Assembly: GCF_002381345.1 (NCBI RefSeq)
Contig: NZ_CP020660.1
Location: 1,240,001 to 1,304,000 of the forward strand
Direction: 5' to 3'
Length of the DNA: 64,000 nt
DNA from: Candidatus Enterovibrio altilux
GTDB lineage: Bacteria > Pseudomonadota > Gammaproteobacteria > Enterobacterales > Vibrionaceae
Part shown: positions 19,666-28,169 of the stretch, piece by piece
Layout of the letters: every line of letters starts with the position of its first letter
Position numbering within the stretch: position 1 is the first letter of the stretch
Position numbers and translations under genes: made by a program
The notes under the pieces: generated by a model
What the model was told of the DNA's origin: nothing
Databases searched by the model: none
The model's input: the letters and a program-made list of their open reading frames with translations, nothing else

Positions 19666-20137
19666 GGCTTTGTTTCCTAATTCAAGTCTAAATGACAAAT
19701 TCAAGCATGATTCACTAGAGACAATCGCTTTCGTGTTAAGTGCACCTAGTTTTATTAGCTTATTTAACGCGTTGATCATTGCGTAGGTTTCGCTAACTTA
19801 AGTTGTGTGATCGCTTCGATTAATTGTCCTGCCGAGTAGTTTTTTGACTCAAACTGTGCTGCCTCTGCTAGGAACCGTTTATGATAATCAGTTTTATTTT
19901 CTAAATTATGAAATTAAATTTTCAATCAACACTCTAAACAGCTAGGCTTCCTTCAATACTCAGGTCTATGAATAAGCTTCATAGTTTTGTTTCCTAACTC
20001 AAATTTAGATAGCAAATTCCAATATAATGAACTATTAGATGACTAGTCTTGTTTTAGGTATACTTAGCTTATCAGTTTATTTACTACTTTTATTATTGCA
20101 TAAGTTAGCCAATTTAGTCATTGTAATCCCTGAGGGG
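19666..20137. mobile_element. IS5-family composite remnant (inverted 3' end + 5' end + second 3' end)
   Basis: 19666-19889 is an inverted 3' end broken at TTTATGATAATC. It is fused directly to a plus 5' terminus (AGTTTTATTTTCTAA, 19890-about 19985). A second inverted 3' end (TTTTGTTTCCTAACTC) then runs to about 20137. The break is the same one seen at 21497, 38703 and 45425. The 150 bp between arcB and 19666 carry no recognisable gene. Confidence 0.77.
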
Positions 20138-20163
20138 CTTTATTACTTTATTGAAGCCTTCCT

Positions 20164-20934
20164 TTATACTTCAATGTTCATAAGTTGATAATGTTGCCAA
20201 GCATTGTCATACAGTGCTCGAGATTGCTGACGAAGATGCTCAATTCTAGCAAATTCATGTTCACTTAATATTCGGTCTTGAAGAGCAGCATTGCGTTCAA
20301 TGATTTGTATTTCGCGATAAATATTATGTTCTTGACCGTTCTTAATCTCAAAGATGCCTTTTAAATGAAGTTGAACCTCGACAATGAATTGAGATTCTGG
20401 TAGCATCAGCAGTACTTTTAAGTCACGGTAACCTGACGGTTTTGGTAATTGAAATCGATTTATAACTTCTTGAGTGCGCGCCGCAGCTGTAAGTTCGGTG
20501 TACACTCTTATTAGTCCTTCAACGGAATCGACTTCCACTGTTATACGGGCAATATCCGTTAATTTAGACGCGTCTCCAGCAAGTTCTCCAACTATTTTTT
20601 CTTCTGCGCGCGTTTTCTCTTTCAAACCGGAGGAATGAACTGTACCGTTAACGTGATGAGCGATTTGATGGGTGAGATTTTCAAGTTCTTGCTGTGCCTG
20701 AGGGGCAATATTATAAAGTTTTGCAAGCGTTTGATAAGGTTGACTAACGTTGATTGCACGGAATGAAGGAATGGACAATAGTTCAAATATAGGGCTGTTA
20801 TTATTTATTATAGTCTGTTGATATGAGACGTATTGGCTAAATTTGAACTTTTGAACATCAAGCCCATCCGCATGCGCAGAAACGCGAATGACAAGGATTG
20901 GCACAATCACCCAAGCATGAAATATTCTTCCCAT
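20164..20934 (-). CDS. relV: RelA/SpoT-domain small alarmone synthetase, RelV-like
   Basis: A 256-residue protein with a single (p)ppGpp synthetase domain and no hydrolase, TGS or ACT domains, the architecture of Vibrio RelV. Synthetase landmarks are present: Lys105/Lys107 in SSGLKEKTRAEEK, Asp127 and Arg130 in DIARITVEVD, Tyr169 in SGYRDLKVLL and Glu186 in FIVEVQLHLKG. The C-terminus is helical. The first 22 residues look like a Sec signal peptide (hydrophobic WVIVPILVI, then SAHA before D), which is odd for an enzyme that needs cytoplasmic ATP and GTP. The symbol is by family similarity. IS debris lies on both sides. Confidence 0.75.
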   Translation of the reverse strand: MGRIFHAWVIVPILVIRVSAHADGLDVQKFKFSQYVSYQQTIINNNSPIFELLSIPSFRAINVSQPYQTLAKLYNIAPQAQQELENLTHQIAHHVNGTVHSSGLKEKTRAEEKIVGELAGDASKLTDIARITVEVDSVEGLIRVYTELTAAARTQEVINRFQLPKPSGYRDLKVLLMLPESQFIVEVQLHLKGIFEIKNGQEHNIYREIQIIERNAALQDRILSEHEFARIEHLRQQSRALYDNAWQHYQLMNIEV

Positions 20935-21410
20935 CTAAGTACCTAATATTTGGTTCAGGATGTGCGCACAGCACAATCATAACATTGTAAGTGGAATGTT
21001 AGCTGAGCGATCACTCTATGAAATAGCGCCCAGTCTCAAACTGAATATAGGGTGTTTGGCGTAGGTCAAAATAATTAAAATAGTTCACTACTAAATATGG
21101 TTTTATATTCATTAAAGCGAACTTAGCATCACATACTTACTGTTTTATTGTGATGATTATGACTATAATTTAAGTATGTATTATTTTTATTAGTAAACAA
21201 TATTAACTCTAGCAGTAACGTTACTTATGGATTGTTCACTTACAATCTATCACCTGTCATAGTTACTTTGTTAGGTTGAAAATTGGGTTATAAGAAGAAA
21301 AGTAATGAATCAATATTTAGAGTAAATACTGTATTTTTAACGAAATTACTTCAATGATATTCTGCTACATCGATATCCATATGGAGCTGATCAATTGAAA
21401 TTATTTTTTA
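20935..21410. other. AT-rich intergenic stretch upstream of the RelV-like gene
   Basis: I see no coding similarity or RNA gene in these 476 bp. The segment next to the gene presumably holds its promoter. A TTGGCGTAGGTCAA motif near 21058 superficially resembles an FNR site but deviates in both half-sites. Confidence 0.4.
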
Positions 21411-22484
21411 GACTGATGTCCCTACCAGTAGTTTTGCAACTCAAACCATTGCTGTCTCTGCTAGGAGGCATTTGTTTATGGTAACCGATTTTATTTCCTA
21501 AATCAGGGAACGAAATTTTTAATCAGCATTTTAAACAGTGAGACTAACTGAAATATTCAGGTTTATAAACAATTTTCGCTACAAAACAACTAACTGAAAA
21601 TAGTATAATTAAATTTTAACCAATTATGACTCACTCACATTTTGGATTAATGAAGCAGCTATTCAGCTATGAAATTAAACTAAGCAGAGGAATCATGGGA
21701 GACTTCGTTTATTTAGTGACTTAGCCGTTATAATGGTCTGCATGGTTAAATGCGTATTTTAATGCCATTGAGAAGTCTGCAAAATTAATTAATTTTTTTA
21801 AATTTGCTCAATTGCCATTATCATGCTTTCACTATTTATTCATGAACAAACGCGTCAAAACGGTTAACGTCACGCTCAAGACGAAGACTAACGGAAGCAT
21901 ACACCACTTAGCCATTGGTTTTGCAAGGCTCAAAGTCTACGGTGCAGAAAAACGAAAAGTAAGAAGCATTGTACTAATGGAAACGGCGAGTCTGACAAGT
22001 TACATTTAGTGATAGATATAAATATGCATGAAATCATTGCTGTTGAGTGAAGTGCATCAAATGCAACTGACGGTGAAGCGTAACCTAGCTTACTTAAACA
22101 TACTCGCTGAATAATCAATGAAATATTAGCCTATGGTGTTTACGACAGCAGGTAATATTACGAAACCGTTCGTATTAAACGCGCTGTTTCATTTATGCTA
22201 CCCAAAAAAGGAACAACTTTTTGGGACGAGGTCATCCGCGTAATTTAACAATCAGTTACCAGAAGGTATGCGGTTCAAAAAACATTAAAAAAACGAGGCA
22301 TGGTTATCATAAACGCTCCCTATTAAAGACGGCAGTGTTTCAAGTTAAAAAATTACTAGGAGGGGACATTGAGCTTGAAAGATCATAATGTTCAGATAGC
22401 TAAATTTACGGCATGATAAAAGTGTTAAATAAGTTGACCAAGTTAAGTATGTTTATAATAAAAGCAATTATTTAATAATAAATG
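21411..22484 (+). mobile_element. IS5-family composite copy (partial inverted 3' end + near-full copy), dead
   Basis: 21411-21497 is the inner part of an inverted 3' end, broken at TTTATGGTAACC. A plus-oriented copy follows from GATTTTATTTCCTAA. Coding pieces such as HYLFMNKRVKTVNVTLKTKT and HHLAIGFARLKVYGAEKRKV survive with stops between them. The 3' terminus beyond about 22484 is unrecognisable. Confidence 0.78.
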
Positions 22485-22529
22485 ATTAAATAAATAAGTA
22501 CTTTCAATGCTTACACATATGTAGATTGA

Positions 22530-23159
22530 GTTTTTTAAATAGTTCGGTTCACTTAAAGATTTATGCTGATGGACAAGCTTTACCACAAAAATAACCACTA
22601 GAAGCAATATAATCAAACTGTAGTCAATCGTGGCCCACTAACATTTTGAAGTGATGAAGAAGTTATTCCGCTATAGGATCAACCCAAGCAAGATAATCCT
22701 AGGAAACTTCATGTATTTAGTGCCTGAACCATTACGATAGTCTCTTGGTTAAATGCCTATTTTAACGCTGCTGTCATGCTCTCATTATTCATGCATTAGC
22801 AAACAAGTCAAAACGGTGAACATCACAGTTAAGACTAAGATTGCAGGAACCAGCTAGCATTTTGTCATTGATTCTACAGGGCTGAAAGTCTACGATACCG
22901 GCGAATATCAAGTAAAAAAACATGGCAATAACGAGAACTGTTGCGTCTGGTGCAAGTTACATTTAACGGTAGATATGAATATGCGTAAAATCATTGCTGC
23001 TGAGTTTAGTTCATTAAATGCGACTAATTGTGAAGTGCTGCTTGACCTGCACAAACAGAGCTGTCGAAGAATCGATGAGATATCTGGTGATGGTGCTTGC
23101 GACACCGATAATGTTACGAATACCATTCGTATTAGACGAACGGTTTCACTCATCCTACC
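22530..23159 (+). mobile_element. IS5-family fragment, 5' end to mid-transposase, dead
   Basis: The outermost 5' repeat is missing. Similarity starts at GTTCGGTTCACTTAAAG and covers the transposase up to a TVSLILP-type segment, including FVIDSTGLKVYDTGEYQVKK. The second DDE region survives as GDGACDTDNV, where the family has GDGAYDT. The fragment is cut at 23159 by the miniature element. Confidence 0.75.
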
Positions 23160-23295
23160 GGTTTTGCTGCCTAAATAAGGGAACTAAACTCTTAATCTAC
23201 GCTCTAAATAGGTATAGGTCTGCCTATTATGAAAACAAAAGTCGAATAGTTAACCATGTTAGGACTTGTTATCTGAACTCGTAGGTAACAAAGCC
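23160..23295 (+). mobile_element. 136 bp MITE-like internal-deletion derivative of the IS
   Basis: A 5' end of about 63 bp (GGTTTTGCTGCCTAAATAAG at 23160) is joined to a 3' end of about 72 bp finishing GTAGGTAACAAAGCC at 23295. Both terminal repeats are retained and all coding sequence is gone. It lies 20 bp beyond the pepA stop codon. Confidence 0.75.
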
Positions 23296-23315
23296 CTTTT
23301 GTGTTAGTGGTATTT

Positions 23316-24824
23316 TTACGCTACTGTCTCTAAACCAGAACGGTTCAAAAGGAACTGAACTAGCATTGGAACAGGACGGCCAGTAGCCTCTTTGTTTGTG
23401 CCGTCGCGGAAAGCAGTACCTGCGATATCAAGGTGAGCCCAGTTGTATTTCTTCGTAAAGCGAGACAAAAAACAACCAGCGATGATAGCACCACCGCCGG
23501 GGCTACCAATGTTAGCCATATCAGCAAACGTACTCTTGAGTTGTTCTTGGTATTCTTCAGTCATTGGCAGGCGCCACGCTCGGTCACCTGCTTGTTCTGA
23601 TGCATTAATAAGTTCGTGTGCAAGGGAGTTATGGTTAGAGATTAAGCCACTAATATGATGGCTTAGAGCAATGATACATGCACCGGTAAGGGTGGCAACA
23701 TCAATGACACATTCTGGCTTGAAACGTTCAACGTAAGTCAAGACATCACACAATACCAAGCGACCTTCAGCATCCGTATTCAATACTTCTACTGTTTGAC
23801 CAGACATCGTCGTCACAATATCACCTGGTCGGTATGCATTGCTACCTGGCATATTTTCACAACCCGCAAGAACACCAATAACGTTGATTGACAACTTAAG
23901 CTTAGCTAACGACTTCATGGTACCAAAGACCGATGCAGCACCGCACATGTCGTATTTCATCGCAGCCATATTTTCTGCCGGCTTTAATGAAATACCACCG
24001 GTATCAAATGTTAAGCCTTTGCCAACCAATACAATTGGCTTTGCATCTGGATTTGGGTGACCTTTATATTCAATGATCGACATCATGGATTCGTTTTTTG
24101 AACCTTGGCCTACAGCGAGGTATGATGTCATACTTAACTCTTTCATTTCTTGTTCGCCGATGATTTTAGTGCTTACTTTATCAAAGTCATTTGCTAATTG
24201 ACGGGCTTGTGATGCAAGGTAAGCTGGGTTAGCAATGTTTGGTGGCATGTTGCCAAGATCTTTACAGACATTAACACCAGAAGAGACCGCTAATCCGTGT
24301 GCGATGGCAGATTCCCCAAGATTAAGCTCACGACGTGTTGATACGTTGAATACTAGTTTGCGTAGTGAACGACGTGTTTCTAGTTTAATACTTTTAAATT
24401 GATCGAAAGTGTATAAACTGTCTTGGGTGCTTTCAACTGCATGGCGCACTTTCCAATAAATATCACTTCCTCTGACGTGCAGTTCTGTTAGGAAGCAAAC
24501 GGCTTCCATTGATCCGGTTTCATTTAACGTACTGATGGTTTTTTTTATTATTTCTTTATATTGGTGCTCTCCGAGCTCACGTTCTTTTCCACAACCTACC
24601 AGTAGAACACGCTCAGACAAAACATTAGGAACATGATGAAGGAGTAGTATTTGCCCTGATTTACCTTCGAGATTACCACGACGTAGTAAACTACTGATGT
24701 AACCGTCGCTGATTTTATCGAGTTGTTCTGCGACAGGCGACAGGCGACGTGGTTCAAATACACCGACTACGATACAAGCACTACGCTGTTTTTCTGGACT
24801 GCCGTTTTTTACACTGAACTCCAT
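23316..24824 (-). CDS. pepA: Leucyl aminopeptidase PepA
   Basis: A 502-residue M17 family metalloaminopeptidase; family members also act as DNA-binding architectural factors (XerC/D at cer). The metal and active-site segments are intact: [31 protein letters not shown], and the signature [12 protein letters not shown]. Full length, with the start at 24824. It is divergent from lptF across a 191 bp shared promoter region, as in Vibrio and E. coli. In those genomes holC and valS follow pepA. Here an IS-derived miniature element follows instead, and valS is 30 kb away. Confidence 0.95.
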   Translation of the reverse strand: MEFSVKNGSPEKQRSACIVVGVFEPRRLSPVAEQLDKISDGYISSLLRRGNLEGKSGQILLLHHVPNVLSERVLLVGCGKERELGEHQYKEIIKKTISTLNETGSMEAVCFLTELHVRGSDIYWKVRHAVESTQDSLYTFDQFKSIKLETRRSLRKLVFNVSTRRELNLGESAIAHGLAVSSGVNVCKDLGNMPPNIANPAYLASQARQLANDFDKVSTKIIGEQEMKELSMTSYLAVGQGSKNESMMSIIEYKGHPNPDAKPIVLVGKGLTFDTGGISLKPAENMAAMKYDMCGAASVFGTMKSLAKLKLSINVIGVLAGCENMPGSNAYRPGDIVTTMSGQTVEVLNTDAEGRLVLCDVLTYVERFKPECVIDVATLTGACIIALSHHISGLISNHNSLAHELINASEQAGDRAWRLPMTEEYQEQLKSTFADMANIGSPGGGAIIAGCFLSRFTKKYNWAHLDIAGTAFRDGTNKEATGRPVPMLVQFLLNRSGLETVA

Positions 24825-25015
24825 GCGAACTCCTACATCCTCAAGACAAGTGGGGCTAAATGTTGAATAATACTCACTTTATTTACACTCGAATTTATAT
24901 GTGAGATAAATTGAAATAAGCAGGCCAACACTTGGCCGGAAAGTTAAAAATAATCAATTGATCAAAAGCTATAGCGATTCGAGTTAAAAAACAAGTTTTC
25001 TAAAGGTAAAATTTT

Positions 25016-26116
25016 GTGATTATTGTTCGGTATTTGATCCGAGAGACAGTGAAAACGCAACTAGCGGTACTATTTATACTATTTTTAGTTTTTTTTAGTC
25101 AGAAATTCATTCGTGTGTTAGCTAATGCTACAGCTGGTTCAATTCCAGGTAATGAAGTGTTAATGTTGGTTGGTTTTTATATGCCATCGATGGCTATGTT
25201 GATATTGCCGTTAAGTCTTTATATCGGAATATTAATCACTTTTGGACGTCTTTATGCCGGAAGTGAGATTATCGTTATGAATGCAACAGGGATTGGCAAT
25301 AAGTTTTTGATCCGTGCGGCATTGTATCTTGCACTTCTTACGGGTACGGTTGCTGCATTTAATGCGCTTTGGTTGGCGCCTTGGGCTAATAATAAAGAAA
25401 TCAATGTGATGGCAAGCCTAGAAGTGGAAAATGGTCTTGCATTATTAGTTAAAGGCCAGATCCAGTCTTCATCAGATGGCGAAGCTGTTGTCTATGTGGG
25501 TGATATTACTGGGAACGGTAAAGATCTCCATAATGTATTTATTGCGCGGCATGTCCTACGAGGAACAATACGCCCAAATGTCGTGGTTGCAGAGAAAGGT
25601 TATGTCTCGGAATTGCCGGACGGCAGACAAGTACTCGATCTGAGTACTGGAAGCCGCTATGAAGGAGCTCCAACGAGTTTGGATTATACCATAACGAATT
25701 ACGAAAATTATCAGGTCTTGATCGGACAGCGTAAAGTTAGGCTGAAGTACCGTGATTGGAATACTGTGCCAACGCAACAATTATTCAACGAAAAATCAGC
25801 GCAAGCGCAAGCTGAACTTCAATGGCGAATTTCGATGGTACTATGTATTCCATTGATGACTATGATTGTTGTGCCATTATCGTCAGTGAATCAACGCCAG
25901 GGTAGTTTTGCAAAACTATTTCCTGCAGTACTTATCTATCTAGCTTATTTTTTAGCAATAAGTGCTGCAAAATCAGCAATCGAAGAAGGGAAACTGATAC
26001 CTGATATTGGGCTTTGGGGTATCAATATGGCGGCAGTGTTCGTAGCTATAATGCTTATTAGCTGGGACAGCTTGCTATTGCGAAAATTTAAGTGTCGGTT
26101 TAGAAGGCCATCCTAA
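25016..26116 (+). CDS. lptF: LPS export ABC transporter permease LptF
   Basis: A 366-residue YjgP/YjgQ-family inner-membrane protein of the LptB2FG complex that extracts LPS from the inner membrane and feeds it to the LptC-LptA bridge. The N-terminal IVRYLIRETVKTQLAVL, three N-terminal membrane spans, a periplasmic beta-jellyroll domain (about residues 130-260) and three C-terminal spans are present. The start is GTG at 25016, giving VIIVRYL. The stop TAA overlaps the first base of the lptG start position, so the two genes are coupled. Confidence 0.94.
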   Translation: MIIVRYLIRETVKTQLAVLFILFLVFFSQKFIRVLANATAGSIPGNEVLMLVGFYMPSMAMLILPLSLYIGILITFGRLYAGSEIIVMNATGIGNKFLIRAALYLALLTGTVAAFNALWLAPWANNKEINVMASLEVENGLALLVKGQIQSSSDGEAVVYVGDITGNGKDLHNVFIARHVLRGTIRPNVVVAEKGYVSELPDGRQVLDLSTGSRYEGAPTSLDYTITNYENYQVLIGQRKVRLKYRDWNTVPTQQLFNEKSAQAQAELQWRISMVLCIPLMTMIVVPLSSVNQRQGSFAKLFPAVLIYLAYFLAISAAKSAIEEGKLIPDIGLWGINMAAVFVAIMLISWDSLLLRKFKCRFRRPS

Positions 26117-27189
26117 TATTTAAAATTTTAGATCTTTACATTGGGCGAACCATTATTGCGACGACATCATTGTGTTTATCAACGCTGGTGGGGTTGTCCG
26201 CAATTATTAAGTTTGTCGAACAACTACGCTCTGTCGGTGATGGTATTTTTACCATGACAACGGCAGTTCAATATGTTCTTTTAAGTATGCCACGTGACAT
26301 CGAAATGTTTTTCCCTATGGCAGTATTATTAGGGGCTTTGATTGGGCTTGGTACCTTAGCATCAAGTTCTGAGCTTATTGTTATGCAAGCATCAGGCTTT
26401 TCGAAACTAAATATTGGTCTGTCCGTGTTAAAAACGGCAATGCCACTTATGTTAATGGTATTAGTATTAGGGCAATGGGGCGCACCAGAAGCACAACAAT
26501 CTGCGCGTGAATTACGCACATTTGCTAAATCTGGTGGCACTATTATGCTAGATCGCAATGGCGTCTGGGCGAAAGATGGATATGATTTCATTTATATTGC
26601 GCGCACCAACCACAAGGAATCATTGATAGGAGTTAATATTTGGAAATTCGATGAAAAGCAGCAATTAAAAGAACTAGTTTTTGCTAAAAGTGGTGCTTTT
26701 TTAAGTAAAAACAGTTGGATGTTAGATCAGGTAACTATTACGCATTTTAGTGATCCTATAAACTTGAATAAAATCAAACAGGATAAATTGGTATGGTATA
26801 CAACATTGACGCCAGAAAAATTGTCTATTGTAACAGTAAAATCAGAAGAACTTTCACTTGCCGGTGTGTATAGCTATGTGAAGTATTTGAAAGCATCAAA
26901 GCAAGATGCTTCTCGTTATGAATTAGCACTTTGGCGTAAAGTTTTTCAGCCACTGTCTATTGGTATTATGATGTTACTAGCGTTAAGTTTTGTGTTCGGA
27001 CCACTTCGTTCTGTAACTATGGGGGAGAGGGTACTGTCGGGTGTAATTTTTGGCTTTGGTTTCTATATTTCCAATGAAGTATTTGGACCATTAACTTTAG
27101 TGTACCATTTACCACCTTTCTTTGGTGCTATTGCACCGAGTTTGGTATTGATTGGTGTGACTCTTTATTTGCTGAATCGAAAGCTCTAG
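26116..27189 (+). CDS. lptG: LPS export ABC transporter permease LptG, start codon mutated to ATA
   Basis: Partner of LptF in LptB2FG. The codons from 26116 read IFKILDLYIGRTIIATTSLC, which is the conserved LptG N-terminus, but the initiator is ATA at exactly the place where the usual TAATG overlap with lptF would put ATG. Without it the first common start is TTG at 26170, which removes 18 residues of the cytoplasmic and first membrane segment. The rest is intact: SAIIKFVEQLRSVGDG, MPRDIEMFFPMAVLLGALIGLGTL, a jellyroll domain and three C-terminal spans, ending normally. Since LptG is essential in LPS-bearing bacteria, translation probably still begins at ATA, or at the ATT at 26125. Confidence 0.88.
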   Translation: MFKILDLYIGRTIIATTSLCLSTLVGLSAIIKFVEQLRSVGDGIFTMTTAVQYVLLSMPRDIEMFFPMAVLLGALIGLGTLASSSELIVMQASGFSKLNIGLSVLKTAMPLMLMVLVLGQWGAPEAQQSARELRTFAKSGGTIMLDRNGVWAKDGYDFIYIARTNHKESLIGVNIWKFDEKQQLKELVFAKSGAFLSKNSWMLDQVTITHFSDPINLNKIKQDKLVWYTTLTPEKLSIVTVKSEELSLAGVYSYVKYLKASKQDASRYELALWRKVFQPLSIGIMMLLALSFVFGPLRSVTMGERVLSGVIFGFGFYISNEVFGPLTLVYHLPPFFGAIAPSLVLIGVTLYLLNRKL

Positions 27190-27240
27190 ATGCAGGCTAT
27201 GTATCTATTAGAGTAGGCCTAAAAAATATACTTTACCTCC

Positions 27241-27284
27241 AAGTGATTATTGTGGCTACCATTGATGTTAAGTGCTATTTTATA
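27241..27284 (+). pseudogene. IS1-family InsA N-terminal fragment
   Basis: The frame VIIVATIDVKCYFIV starts with a GTG and matches the InsA start seen in the remnant at 37787-37915 (VIIIATVDVKS). It is cut off by the IS5-family mosaic that follows. The call is short, and it rests on the match to the other remnants. Confidence 0.5.
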
Positions 27285-27663
27285 GTGAAATTCATTCATA
27301 GGCTTGAATATTGAAGTGAACCTAGCTGCTTACAGTGCAGAGTGATAATTTAGTTTTCTGATTTAAGGAACAAAGTCATTTTAGCTTGTTTGTTAATGCA
27401 TAAATAGTGAGGGAATGATAATTGTAGGTGAGCAAGCTTAAAAATACTAGTTTAACTGTGAAAGCTGTTGTAATGAGGTTTTGCTGCTAATTAAAGTCCA
27501 GTTAATAAATTTCAACACAATGAACTATTAGACAATTGTTTTAGGCATACTTAATTCTACCAACTTTTTACATGATGTTATCATTGCGTAAATTTAGCTG
27601 ATCTGAACATGGTAATACCTTAGGATCACTGTCCTTTCAGTAGTTTCTTAACTCAAACTATTA
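27285..27663 (-). mobile_element. Mosaic of IS5-family end fragments
   Basis: A minus 5' end (GGCTTGAATATTGAAGTGAA to TTTAAGGAACAAAGTC, about 27300-27376), a scrap of interior (ATGCATAAATAGTGAGGGAA) and an inverted 3' end (about 27478-27663, CAACACAATGAACTATTAGA) lie in succession. No coding sequence remains. Confidence 0.72.
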
Positions 27664-27664
27664 C

Positions 27665-27914
27665 TTCTGAACAAGAAGGTAGAGAGCCTAAAAAATTAGT
27701 TTCCGGTCAAACGAATCTTAGAATGGGAATTGATAGGCATCTTGAAATATCTCGATTTGCAGAAGCAAGTGGCAAGAGTATGAACGAGGTTATCCTTAAA
27801 GCCATTGATGAAGTTATTAAAAAAGTAAGTTGGCTTTACTGGAGGAATATAAAAATAAATTCCACCAAAGACAATTCTTTTGGCAGAATAGCTCATCAAG
27901 TATCAGTTTTTTAG
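27665..27914 (+). pseudogene. HicB/CopG-like ribbon-helix-helix fragment
   Basis: Open frame without its own 5' end. It encodes EPKKLVSGQTNLRMGIDRHL followed by EISRFAEASGKSMNEVILKA, a typical ribbon-helix-helix core (beta strand NLRMGID, then two helices with GKSMNE) like the C-terminal DNA-binding part of HicB antitoxins. The upstream domain is replaced by IS sequence ending about 27663, and no toxin gene is adjacent. The first internal ATG is at 27723. The 255 bp after it hold only short unassigned frames. Confidence 0.55.
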
Positions 27915-28169
27915 AGGTGCTCTAAGCCTGAGCTACGTGCTTTATGATGTTATGATTCGGAGAAAGGGTGGTTAGTCAGAAACACTTAGGCGCGGAAATT
28001 CCTTCAACCAGGTTTCATTTATGTCTAGAGTCCTGATATCGATTTATTCCAATTAATCGTATCGAGATATTCATTAATATCTATAATCCCAATAATATTC
28101 TCGTGCAGTTGAGTTACTTAGATATAATATTGTTGATGGTGTAGAAGTCTTTTATGGTTTCGTAATTGT

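Noticed and set aside
21050-21080. FNR-like site TTGGCGTAGGTCAA
   Set aside because: Both half-sites deviate from TTGAT/ATCAA and no FNR-dependent gene is adjacent.
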